From: Caryophanales bacterium UBA7278 | GTDB taxonomy: Bacteria > Bacillota_I > Bacilli_A > RFN20 > CAG-826 | Length of the DNA stretch: 29,827 bases | Assembly (NCBI GenBank): GCA_002472275.1 | Contig: DKRQ01000004.1 | Span: 1-29,827 of the forward strand | Direction of reading: 5' to 3' | In this document: piece by piece, positions 8,497 to 15,060 of the stretch | Layout: every line of letters starts with the position of its first letter | Numbering within the stretch: position 1 is the first letter of the stretch | Program-made: the position numbers and the translations under genes | Notes under the pieces: generated by a model | What the model was told of the DNA's origin: nothing | The model's input: only the letters and a program-made list of their open reading frames with translations | Databases searched by the model: none

Positions 8497-8711
8497 TATA
8501 GCCGGATTTCGACCACGTCGCCTTCTTTTGAGATAACCTGGATGAGGGGTTCCCCGTTAAGCAGCTTTTTAATTCTCTTTTTGTTTTTCTTCAAACTGCG
8601 GATCGCCCTGGCGAGGCCGGGAGATTCCCGTTTTAGAAAGAACACGATCATGCCCGTAGGTAAAGCAAGACGAAACGTTGGGCGTCCTTTCTTATGGATT
8701 TTGATTCTCAT
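8496..8711 (-). CDS. 71-aa protein resembling the C-terminal domain of the adjacent XRE regulator
   Basis: A small basic protein of 71 residues. It aligns by eye with the C-terminal domain of the upstream regulator: RIKIHKKGRPTFRLALP here matches RIRVDSKEGDKIRVNLP there, and the endings GEPLIQVISKEGDVVEIRL and GELVSIESKDGDIVKIYAE share the same spacing. It therefore looks like a stand-alone copy of the same domain, of the type often annotated SHOCT-like or DUF in Bacillota. The ATG overlaps the regulator's stop by 4 bp, so the two are translated together. No membrane segment or signal peptide is evident. Function is unknown; a partner or modulator of the regulator is an inference. Confidence 0.75.
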   Translation of the reverse strand: MRIKIHKKGRPTFRLALPTGMIVFFLKRESPGLARAIRSLKKNKKRIKKLLNGEPLIQVISKEGDVVEIRL

Positions 8712-9208
8712 TGGACGACTTCCGCGTAGATTTTAACGATGTCCCCGTCTTTGGATTCAATGCTGACGAGTTCGCCGACGACGCCCTTTTTGACGAGTTC
8801 GATGATCTTGCGGAAATCGATGTTCTTGATGGGGCCGTCGCCAGAGATTTCTAGTTTGCCGTTTTCCCCGGTGCAGGCCTCAACGATCTCAAAGGGCAAA
8901 TTGACCCTGATCTTATCTCCTTCTTTAGAATCAACGCGGATACGCAGGAAGACTTTGGATAGGTCGCCGCCTTCTGGCTCTACCACCTCGACTTTGGTGG
9001 GTTTTTCGCCAGAGAGGAGCTCGTCGACGCTGACGCCGAATAGGCGCGCTAGGGGAGCAAGAAGGGAAACGTCGGGGAAGCTATCGCCTTTCTCCCATTT
9101 GGATACCGCTTGTGGAGAGACGCTTAGGCGCTCCGCGACGTCTGCCTGGGTGAGGCCCTTTTCCTTTCTAAGGCGAATAAGGGTTTCAGAGAATGATTTG
9201 TTGTCCAT
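8708..9208 (-). CDS. XRE-family transcriptional regulator with a C-terminal accessory domain
   Basis: A 166-aa protein. Residues about 8-62 are a Cro/C1-type helix-turn-helix: LTQADVAERLSVSPQAVSKW is the recognition core, followed by LAPLARLFGVSVDELLSGE. After a short linker, residues about 80-166 form a beta-rich domain (VFLRIRVDSKEGDKIRVNLP, then IDFRKIIELVKKGVVGELV) that also occurs alone in the next gene. Such domains in Bacillota regulators are thought to sense a ligand or to form oligomers. An AAGGAGG sequence lies 8 bases before the ATG (minus strand, 9217-9223). The upstream region carries repeated CGGTTG half-sites (9269-9318), which suggests autoregulation. The pair faces the opposite way to its neighbours. 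Confidence 0.9.
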   Translation of the reverse strand: MDNKSFSETLIRLRKEKGLTQADVAERLSVSPQAVSKWEKGDSFPDVSLLAPLARLFGVSVDELLSGEKPTKVEVVEPEGGDLSKVFLRIRVDSKEGDKIRVNLPFEIVEACTGENGKLEISGDGPIKNIDFRKIIELVKKGVVGELVSIESKDGDIVKIYAEVVQ

Positions 9209-9268
9209 GTGTGAGGACCTCCTTCGCTTCCATGCTATCCCCGAAACAAAAGGATAACTAACGAGCCG

Positions 9269-9318
9269 CGGTTGAAAAAGAACAACCGTTAATTGAATAA
9301 TCCCGCAACCAGCGGTTG
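9269..9318. promoter_or_regulatory. Cluster of CGGTTG/CAACC half-sites, possible operator
   Basis: Four copies of one half-site lie within 50 bp: CGGTTG at 9269-9274, CAACCG at 9283-9288, CAACC at 9306-9310 and CGGTTG at 9313-9318. They form two dyads, one with an 8-base gap and one with a 3-base gap. The cluster is between the minus-strand XRE gene (start 9208) and the promoter of the SRP RNA (9353), the place expected for an autoregulatory operator. No convincing -35/-10 pair for the XRE gene was found. Confidence 0.45.
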
Positions 9319-9352
9319 AGTTGCCATGAAACTAACGCCTCTTCGCAATTAT

Positions 9353-9361
9353 TGTTATAAT
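9353..9361 (+). promoter_or_regulatory. Extended -10 promoter of the SRP RNA
   Basis: TGTTATAAT gives a TG-n motif followed by a consensus TATAAT at 9356-9361. The expected start of transcription is near 9367-9368, exactly where the SRP RNA helix begins. The -35 region has no good match, which fits an extended -10 promoter. Confidence 0.75.
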
Positions 9362-9366
9362 AGGCG

Positions 9367-9447
9367 GGCCATCGCGAGGAAGCCGCGGCGAACCAGGTCA
9401 GGACGGGAACGTAGCAGCCTTAAGACGAGACTCCCTGTGCGATGGTT
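9367..9447 (+). ncRNA. ffs: Signal recognition particle RNA (4.5S-type, short form)
   Basis: The conserved SRP domain IV is plain: CCAGGTCAGGACGGGAACG followed by TAGCAGCC, with an ACG/CGT stem closed by a GGAA tetraloop and the asymmetric AGCAG loop that binds Ffh. The ends close with CCATCGC (9369-9375) pairing to GCGATGG (9439-9445), directly followed by five T that end transcription. The molecule is about 80 nt, so it has no Alu domain, as in Mollicutes and Gram-negative bacteria and unlike the roughly 270-nt Bacillus scRNA. In Bacillota the gene usually sits near tadA, which is found 2 kb downstream here. Confidence 0.93.
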
Positions 9448-9468
9448 TTTCTATACGTTTGAATCATA

Positions 9469-9497
9469 TTGAAAAAGTTTGAAACATTTTGTAAAAT
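9469..9497 (+). promoter_or_regulatory. Promoter of the 9504 operon, placed for a leaderless message
   Basis: TTGAAA (9469-9474) and TAAAAT (9492-9497) are separated by 17 bases, a strong sigma-A type promoter. The next start codon, ATG at 9504, is seven bases past the -10 box, which is about where transcription should begin, and no Shine-Dalgarno sequence precedes it. Confidence 0.75.
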
Positions 9498-9503
9498 GGG
9501 GCC

Positions 9504-9875
9504 ATGATCAAATGGATTAACGAAAAAGAAAAAGAAGGAAACGCGTCTTTCTATGATACGAACCTCACTTTGAATTCCGTGGCGGCCGCCCCGTTTGAGG
9601 CGTATGAATATGTCCGCTTTGGAATCGACGAGGAGGGCAACGTCATCGTGGCCGCGGTTTCCCCTGAGGACCTAGACAAGGGCCTCATCGACTTGAAGTC
9701 GTGTTACAAAGTGGTGAACCACCGAGGCTACGCAAGGGTGTCTTCGACAGCGTTACTTAGGTCGATTGCGAGCGAATTAAACCTCGCGTTTGGGCCAAAA
9801 CCCATGCAATTCCCCACTATTTGGAACGAAAAAGATAATCATTTGATTGTAAGAACGGGAGGTATCAAACAATGA
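9504..9875 (+). CDS. Conserved-looking protein of unknown function (first gene of the NfeD-SPFH operon)
   Basis: A 123-aa soluble protein that I do not recognise. It has no signal peptide or membrane segment. The middle reads as alternating strands and helices (NLTLNSVAAAPFEAYEYVRF, then GIDEEGNVIVAAVSPEDLD, then GYARVSSTALLRSIASEL). This layout recalls small swapped-hairpin or AbrB-like proteins of Bacillota, but no signature motif proves it. Its stop overlaps the NfeD start by 4 bp (ATGA), so it is translated together with NfeD and the SPFH protein, and codon use matches its neighbours. A role in the same membrane-domain system is inference only. The start at 9504 has no Shine-Dalgarno sequence and is probably leaderless. 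Confidence 0.8.
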   Translation: MIKWINEKEKEGNASFYDTNLTLNSVAAAPFEAYEYVRFGIDEEGNVIVAAVSPEDLDKGLIDLKSCYKVVNHRGYARVSSTALLRSIASELNLAFGPKPMQFPTIWNEKDNHLIVRTGGIKQ

Positions 9876-10339
9876 ACGACGTCATTGCGACACTCGAACA
9901 GTGGATGTGGCTCGTTTGGCTTATCATCCTGGTTCTATCCTTGGTCGTGGAGGCCGCGACCGCCGCGCTCGTGTCCGTCTGGTTTGCGGCAGGGGCACTC
10001 GTGTGCTTAGGCCTAAGCTTCATCCCCGGCTTACCGTATTGGGGAGAAATCATCATCTTCTTGGGCGTGTCGCTAGGAACCTTCCTCGCGATTAGGCCCT
10101 ATATCTCAAAGATCATGAAGAAGAGGACGATCCGCTCTAACGTCGACTCGCTCGTCGGCGAAAAGGGAATCGTCGTTACCCCGGTTGACTCGCTCCATTG
10201 GGGAGCGGTCCGACTTAAAGGGGTTATCTGGACCGCGGTCCCCGTCAAAGAAGGCGATACCTTCGACGAGGGCGAAACGGTTAGAATTAAGGCAATCGAC
10301 GGCAACAAGCTGATGATTGAACATCTGGAGGTCAAATAA
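9872..10339 (+). CDS. NfeD-family membrane protein (short form)
   Basis: A 155-aa short NfeD protein without the ClpP-like protease domain of the long form. Membrane segments are visible at residues about 12-45 (WLVWLIILVLSLVVEAATAA and the following stretch) and 47-72 (PYWGEIIIFLGVSLGTFLAI). After KIMKKRTIRSNVD comes the cytoplasmic OB-fold domain (SLVGEKGIVVTPVDSLHWGA to the C-terminus, about 65 residues). NfeD proteins pair with SPFH/slipin proteins and help organise membrane domains; the partner gene follows 1 bp later. GGGAGG at 9857-9862 serves as ribosome binding site, and the start overlaps the previous gene by 4 bp. The family assignment is secure; a specific function is not known. 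Confidence 0.92.
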   Translation: MNDVIATLEQWMWLVWLIILVLSLVVEAATAALVSVWFAAGALVCLGLSFIPGLPYWGEIIIFLGVSLGTFLAIRPYISKIMKKRTIRSNVDSLVGEKGIVVTPVDSLHWGAVRLKGVIWTAVPVKEGDTFDEGETVRIKAIDGNKLMIEHLEVK

Positions 10340-10340
10340 A

Positions 10341-11282
10341 ATGGCTGGCTGGCAAATCGCATTACTCGTCGTTGGGATTCTCTTGGGCATCCTTTTGGTC
10401 CTCATCCTTCTCAACGTTAAAATCATCGGGCAAACAGAAAAAGGCATCATCGAACGCCTCGGCTCCTACCGCGTTACATGGGGGACCGGGATCCACATCA
10501 AGGTTCCTTTCTTCGATAGACTCGCCCACCGCATCGACATGAGGGAGCAGGTCAAAGACTTCCCGCCTCAATCGGTCATCACCGCCGATAACGTCACGAT
10601 CCAAATCGACACCGTCGTCTTCTTCTGCGTCACCGATCCGAAACTATACGCTTATGGTGTCGAAGAACCGGTCAGGGCCATCGAGTTCCTCTCCGCGACC
10701 ACCCTTCGTAACATCATCGGTGAGCTCGACCTCGATAGCACCCTCACCTCCCGCGACATCATCAACGAGAAGATGAGGTCGATCCTAGACGCCGCGACCG
10801 ATCCATGGGGCATCAAGGTCAACCGCGTCGAGGTTAAGAACATTCTTCCTCCCCGCGACATTCAGGAAGCCATGGAAAGGCAGATGCGTGCCGAACGTGA
10901 GAAGAGGGAACAGATCCTTCTTGCCGAAGGTAAAAAGCAATCCGCCATCTTGATCGCCGAAGGTAATAAGGAATCCGCGATTCTAAACGCGGAAGCCCAG
11001 AAGCAGGCGACCATTAAAAACGCTGAAGCGGAAGCGCAGAGAATCCTCAATCTAAGGTCCGCGGAAGCCGAAGGCATCCGCATGGTCCGCCAGGCCGAAG
11101 CCGATGGTATCAGAGCCATCAAGGAAGCTGGCGCCGACAAGGCCGTCCTCACCATCAAAGGCTACGAAGCCCTCAAGGACGTCGCCTCTGGCCAAGCGAC
11201 CAAGATCTTCCTTCCGAACAACCTATCTGACATCTCCGCCGTCGCGGCCACGATTGCCGAGACCGTGAAGGAAAAGAAATAA
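10341..11282 (+). CDS. SPFH/Band 7 slipin-type membrane protein (QmcA-like)
   Basis: A 313-aa protein. An N-terminal anchor (residues about 5-27, IALLVVGILLGILLVLILLN) is followed by the SPFH/Band 7 domain, with the conserved opening EKGIIERLGSYRVTWGTGIH and PFFDRLAHRIDMREQV, and WGIKVNRVEVKNILPPRDI near its end. From about residue 175 to 270 comes a long Ala/Glu-rich coiled coil (ERQMRAEREKREQILLAEGK and repeats), then the family ending YEALKDVASGQATKIFLPNN. Such proteins build oligomeric membrane microdomains together with NfeD. An in-frame ATG at 10317 lies inside nfeD; ATG 10341 follows GGAGG (10327-10331) and is preferred. A terminator follows. Confidence 0.94.
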   Translation: MAGWQIALLVVGILLGILLVLILLNVKIIGQTEKGIIERLGSYRVTWGTGIHIKVPFFDRLAHRIDMREQVKDFPPQSVITADNVTIQIDTVVFFCVTDPKLYAYGVEEPVRAIEFLSATTLRNIIGELDLDSTLTSRDIINEKMRSILDAATDPWGIKVNRVEVKNILPPRDIQEAMERQMRAEREKREQILLAEGKKQSAILIAEGNKESAILNAEAQKQATIKNAEAEAQRILNLRSAEAEGIRMVRQAEADGIRAIKEAGADKAVLTIKGYEALKDVASGQATKIFLPNNLSDISAVAATIAETVKEKK

Positions 11283-11284
11283 GC

Positions 11285-11325
11285 AAAGGAAAGCTAGGGG
11301 CATCGCAAGGTGCCCTTTTCCTTTT
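11285..11325 (+). terminator. Terminator of the NfeD-SPFH operon
   Basis: GGGCA (11299-11303) pairs with TGCCC (11311-11315) around an 8-base loop. The outer AAAGGAAA and TTTTCCTTTT arms extend the stem and give a T-rich tail. Immediately after it lies a second hairpin, TTTGTCT (11323-11329) and AGACAAA (11334-11340) with a TTCG loop but no T-run. Confidence 0.75.
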
Positions 11326-11483
11326 GTCTTTCGAGACAAAGAAAGCCTCAACGCGTGGAAGGAAGAACTTTTCTTGGCAACGCTGAACGAATTGAAAGAA
11401 TAGGCATAAAAAGCAAACTCGCGGTCGTTTTCCCTGCAGATCGGACCTATTTATCGTGCTTTCAACACAAAACTCAAATCTAA

Positions 11484-11492
11484 TGGCATACT
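11484..11492 (+). promoter_or_regulatory. Possible extended -10 element of tadA
   Basis: TGGCATACT contains TG-n followed by CATACT (11487-11492). The -35 region is weak. It is 7 bases before the tadA ATG, and no Shine-Dalgarno sequence precedes that ATG, so this transcript may also be leaderless. Confidence 0.4.
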
Positions 11493-11499
11493 TAATCCG

Positions 11500-11946
11500 A
11501 TGAATTTCGAATCTACTAGTTTTATGGAAGAAGCCCTCCTCGAAGCCAGGAAAGCCTTGGAGGAAGGAGAGGTCCCCGTTGGCGCGGTCGTCGTCAAAAA
11601 CGGACGCGTTATTGGTAGGGGGCATAACTGCCGTCAAAAGGAACACGACATTTCGGGACACGCGGAAATCGTTGCCTTAAAAGCAGCAGGCAAAGCTTTG
11701 CAGACATGGGCTTTGGACGGCTGCCAACTTTACGTTACCTTGGAACCTTGCCTCATGTGCGCTGGGGCCATCATCCAAAGCAGGGTGTCCACCTTGGTTT
11801 ATGGTGCGAGCGACCCCCAGTTTGGCGCGATCAATTCTTCCTATCACGTTTTCGACGACGCCGAGACCCTCGTCTCCAAAGGCGAGATGGAGCAAGAATG
11901 CAAGGCGCTCCTTGACGAGTTCTTCGCCAAGAAGAGGCAAAAATAG
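11500..11946 (+). CDS. tadA: tRNA-specific adenosine deaminase TadA
   Basis: A 148-aa deaminase of the cytidine/deoxycytidylate deaminase fold. TadA converts A34 to inosine in tRNA-Arg(ACG), needed to read CGN codons. The catalytic zinc site is visible: GHAEIVAL (His54, Glu56) and PCLMCAGA (Cys84, Cys87). The N-terminal helix MEEALLEARKALEEGEVPVG and the C-terminal segment with FGAINSSYHVFDD fit TadA rather than a free-nucleoside deaminase. An in-frame ATG at 11524 is possible, but the longer form from 11500 matches family length. In Bacillota tadA lies close to the SRP RNA gene, as here. It appears to be a single-gene transcript. Confidence 0.93.
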   Translation: MNFESTSFMEEALLEARKALEEGEVPVGAVVVKNGRVIGRGHNCRQKEHDISGHAEIVALKAAGKALQTWALDGCQLYVTLEPCLMCAGAIIQSRVSTLVYGASDPQFGAINSSYHVFDDAETLVSKGEMEQECKALLDEFFAKKRQK

Positions 11947-12029
11947 GCCTCTTTGTCTCAAGACCAAAAAGTTTTCCAGCCTTCTTTTTCAAAGAAGTGC
12001 CGATGGCATCTAGCCTTTTTTGTCGCTGT

Positions 12030-12069
12030 ATAAAATCGGGGCGGAAAAAGCGATTTTATCGTTTTTTCT
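12030..12069 (+). terminator. Weak terminator-like hairpin after tadA
   Basis: ATAAAATCG (12030-12038) pairs with CGATTTTAT (12051-12059) around a 12-base loop and is followed by a run of six T. The stem is AT-rich, so termination would be weak. It is the best candidate for ending the tadA transcript. Confidence 0.45.
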
Positions 12070-12072
12070 TAG

Positions 12073-12098
12073 TGCTACACTTATTCCGCTAAAGCGGA
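12073..12098 (+). promoter_or_regulatory. Putative promoter and dyad before the ABC transporter operon
   Basis: An extended -10 element, TGCTACACT (12073-12081), lies 24 bases before the ATG at 12106. It is followed by a dyad, TCCGCT (12085-12090) and AGCGGA (12093-12098), whose right arm overlaps the ribosome binding site GGAG. The dyad could be an operator or an RNA hairpin that masks the binding site. Confidence 0.45.
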
Positions 12099-12105
12099 GA
12101 TCGTT

Positions 12106-15060
12106 ATGAGAAAAAGGAAGGAAATCACCCCTGAGTCCAGCCAGGAAATCCTGCTCGAACTTAGGAACATAAAAAAAGACTATTACGTCGACGGAAAGCC
12201 GTTCACTGCGGTTAAGAATCTTTCGGTTTGTTTCCCCAAGGTTGGCTTCGTCGCAATCCTAGGCCATTCCGGATCGGGCAAGACCACCTTGCTCAACATG
12301 ATCGGCGGACTCGATCATTACACCGAAGGCGATCTCCTCATCGAAGGCAAATCCACCAAGGACTTCAAAGACAAAGATTGGGATGCCTATCGTAACCGCC
12401 GCGTTGGCTTCGTTTTCCAATCCTATAATCTCGTTCCGCACCTCACCATTTTGCAAAACGTTGAAATCTCGCTTCAGCTCGCCGGCGTCGGCGCCAAAGA
12501 AAGGGCGGCCCGCGCCACCGAAGTTTTGGAAAAAGTCGGTCTAGGCGAATACTTGAAGAAAAAGCCGAACCAGCTTTCTGGCGGCCAGATGCAACGCGTC
12601 GCGATCGCCCGCGCCTTGGTCAATAATCCTGACATCATCTTGGCGGACGAGCCGACCGGCGCCCTTGACTCCGCGACCTCGACTTCCGTCATGGACCTCA
12701 TTAAGGAAGTCGGCAAGGAATGCTGCGTCATCATGGTTACCCATAACCAAGACCTCGCCAAAGAATACGCCGACCGCATCATCACGATGAAAGACGGCGA
12801 AATCCAAACCGACACCAAGCCGCTTCTCTCCAAAGAAGCCGCCGATTTAGGCAAAGAAGAAGGCAAGAGAACCTCGATGTCTTTCTTCACCGCCCTTCGT
12901 TCCTCTGCGCAAAACGTCTTAACCAAGAAAGGCAGGACGATCCTTACCGCGATTGCTTCTTCGATCGGTATCATCGGTGTCGCCCTCGTTTTGGCCACCA
13001 ACAACGGTTTCTCCAATTACATCAGCAGGGTCGAGGCTTCCATCGCTTCCTCCGTGCCGATTTCCATTAACCCCGTCACCTACAAAATCACCACCGAGAA
13101 TCTTGACCCCGGCCAGGAATTCCCGACCGATGGCAACCTCCGCGTCTATAACCCCTCCACCTCCTATAGCACTCCGGTCTACAACAACTTCTCTCAGGAA
13201 TATTTCGATTATCTCAACGCGATGATTACCGACCCGAACTGCCCCGCCTATGGCAAGGCGATGTCGGTTCTATATAACCGCGACGCCCTGGATTTCCATT
13301 TCATCACGAAAATCCCCGAGACCGGCGCATTCTATAAGGTCAACCAATATGCTTCCGCCGGGGCTCTTGGTTCCGCGATTTCCTCGGTGACCTCGCTTCC
13401 GACCACCGTCATCCACGAGCTCTATGGCGAAGAGGATAAGATGGCCTCTCTTTACGAAACCATTCACGGTCGCTTCCCCAAAGAGGCGAACGAGATGGCC
13501 CTCATCGTCGATAGGTGGAACCGCATCGACTTCACCACGATGAAGCGACTCGGCTTCTATCCTAGTGACGCCAACTACAAGATCTATGAAGAATCCGGCA
13601 AAACCCTGCTAAGTTTTGACGACATCCTCTATAACGGAGCCGGCGATACCAAATACAGCACCTATAAGTGCTTCACTAACTCTTCTTATTACAATCTCCC
13701 CAAAAACCCTGCAGAAGTCGACTCAATGCTGACCGATATCGCGGTCGAAGGTTATCCAAATCTCAAGGTCAAAGCGGTCAAAGGACCCGACAACAAATTT
13801 AGCCCGGTAGTCACCGGTGACCACGAGCCCATGAAGGTGAAGGCGATGGCCTCGCCCTCTTATGAAGAGGTTTATAACGATCCCAACCGGGGCCAAATCG
13901 AATGCAAAATCGTCGGCGTTCTCCGCCCGACTAAGGACTCCTACATCTCGTTGATGCCCTCTTCTTTGGCCTACACCTCGAAACTCACCAAGATCATGTC
14001 CGATGACTACAAGGAAGGCACCTCGACCCATCGTCTAGGCGAAATCCAAAAGGACAACTGGTTCGTGCCTTACGTGACCAAAACCGTTGGAAGCGAGATC
14101 GTGGTCGACCCGGAAAAAGACGGCAAGGAAATCGTCCGCCGCGTCTTTAGCGACGTGATGCAAGCGATGGGGCCGGATGGCACTTTGTCCGAAACCGCGA
14201 TTGCTTCTTTGGCTACATCGCTACCTAACTCTTTGTTCGCCGCCTTTAGACCCGTCTCGGTCGTCTCGCTTACCAAGAGTGGCGGCAGCACCGGGTTCTC
14301 CTATTACACGAGCGCGAGCGGATTCCTTGGGTCTTGCCGTAACTTCGGCGCAAACTTCCCAGAAGCCGACCTCACCAAATTGATGGCTAGCCTCGTAGTC
14401 GAAGGCGGAACCCCCGAAGGATTCTTCTCTCCGACGAACGAGAATTCGATGATGACCTACGTCGCATATGCGAACTCCTATTCCTTGGTCACCTCCATTT
14501 TGATTTTCCCCGCTTCGCTTACCACCAAAGACGCCATTAAGCAGTATCTCGATGCGTGGAACGTCGCCAAAGAAAGCGAAGGAGGGGAGATCGTCTATTC
14601 CGATATCATGTCCGAGCTTACCTCCAACCTAGGCGTCATGATCGACGTAATCTCGGCGGTATTGATCGTATTTGCCTCGATATCGCTTGTCGTATCTTCC
14701 GTCATGACATCGATCATCACCTACGTTTCCGTCATCGAACGAACGAAGGAAATCGGCGTCTTGCGAGCTTGCGGCGCCAGAAAGAAAGACGTTGGGCGCC
14801 TCTTTGAGGCGGAATGCGTCATCATCGGTTTCGTCGCCGGCATCATCGGCATAGGGTTTACCCTTATCGCCTGCTTACCGATCAACTTCATATTGGATCG
14901 CATGTTCCCGGGCAACGGGTTAGGCAGCATCGCGTCTTTGCATCCGCTTCACGCGTTGCTATTGCTCGCCCTCTCCATCGTCTTGGCTTTCCTTAGCGGC
15001 TTCATCCCCGCCAGAATCGCCTCCAACAAAGATCCCGTCGAATGTCTTAGGAGCGAGTGA
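12106..15060 (+). CDS. Fused ABC transporter, ATPase plus MacB/FtsX-type permease
   Basis: A 984-aa protein with ATPase and permease in one chain. Residues 1-235 are a LolD/MacB-type ABC domain: Walker A GHSGSGKTT (53-61), signature LSGGQMQRVAIARAL (from 157) and Walker B ILADEPTGALD (Asp181, Glu182). A first membrane helix lies at about 278-300. Then comes an extracytoplasmic domain of roughly 545 residues, much larger than in MacB. Three more helices follow at about 846-870, 900-927 and 948-972, with the FtsX-domain motif VIERTKEIGVLRACGARKKD between the first two. This topology is that of mechanotransmission exporters (MacB, LolCDE), which export peptides or lipoproteins or act on the cell envelope. 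The substrate is unknown. Its stop overlaps the next ATG by 1 bp. Confidence 0.92.
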   Translation: MRKRKEITPESSQEILLELRNIKKDYYVDGKPFTAVKNLSVCFPKVGFVAILGHSGSGKTTLLNMIGGLDHYTEGDLLIEGKSTKDFKDKDWDAYRNRRVGFVFQSYNLVPHLTILQNVEISLQLAGVGAKERAARATEVLEKVGLGEYLKKKPNQLSGGQMQRVAIARALVNNPDIILADEPTGALDSATSTSVMDLIKEVGKECCVIMVTHNQDLAKEYADRIITMKDGEIQTDTKPLLSKEAADLGKEEGKRTSMSFFTALRSSAQNVLTKKGRTILTAIASSIGIIGVALVLATNNGFSNYISRVEASIASSVPISINPVTYKITTENLDPGQEFPTDGNLRVYNPSTSYSTPVYNNFSQEYFDYLNAMITDPNCPAYGKAMSVLYNRDALDFHFITKIPETGAFYKVNQYASAGALGSAISSVTSLPTTVIHELYGEEDKMASLYETIHGRFPKEANEMALIVDRWNRIDFTTMKRLGFYPSDANYKIYEESGKTLLSFDDILYNGAGDTKYSTYKCFTNSSYYNLPKNPAEVDSMLTDIAVEGYPNLKVKAVKGPDNKFSPVVTGDHEPMKVKAMASPSYEEVYNDPNRGQIECKIVGVLRPTKDSYISLMPSSLAYTSKLTKIMSDDYKEGTSTHRLGEIQKDNWFVPYVTKTVGSEIVVDPEKDGKEIVRRVFSDVMQAMGPDGTLSETAIASLATSLPNSLFAAFRPVSVVSLTKSGGSTGFSYYTSASGFLGSCRNFGANFPEADLTKLMASLVVEGGTPEGFFSPTNENSMMTYVAYANSYSLVTSILIFPASLTTKDAIKQYLDAWNVAKESEGGEIVYSDIMSELTSNLGVMIDVISAVLIVFASISLVVSSVMTSIITYVSVIERTKEIGVLRACGARKKDVGRLFEAECVIIGFVAGIIGIGFTLIACLPINFILDRMFPGNGLGSIASLHPLHALLLLALSIVLAFLSGFIPARIASNKDPVECLRSE

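Noticed and set aside
11335..11403. Short peptide-like frame DKESLNAWKEELFLATLNE ending at TAG 11401
   Set aside because: Codon use looks native, but there is no start codon after the upstream in-frame stop at 11296-11298, and it overlaps the terminator hairpins. It may be a decayed gene end or chance.
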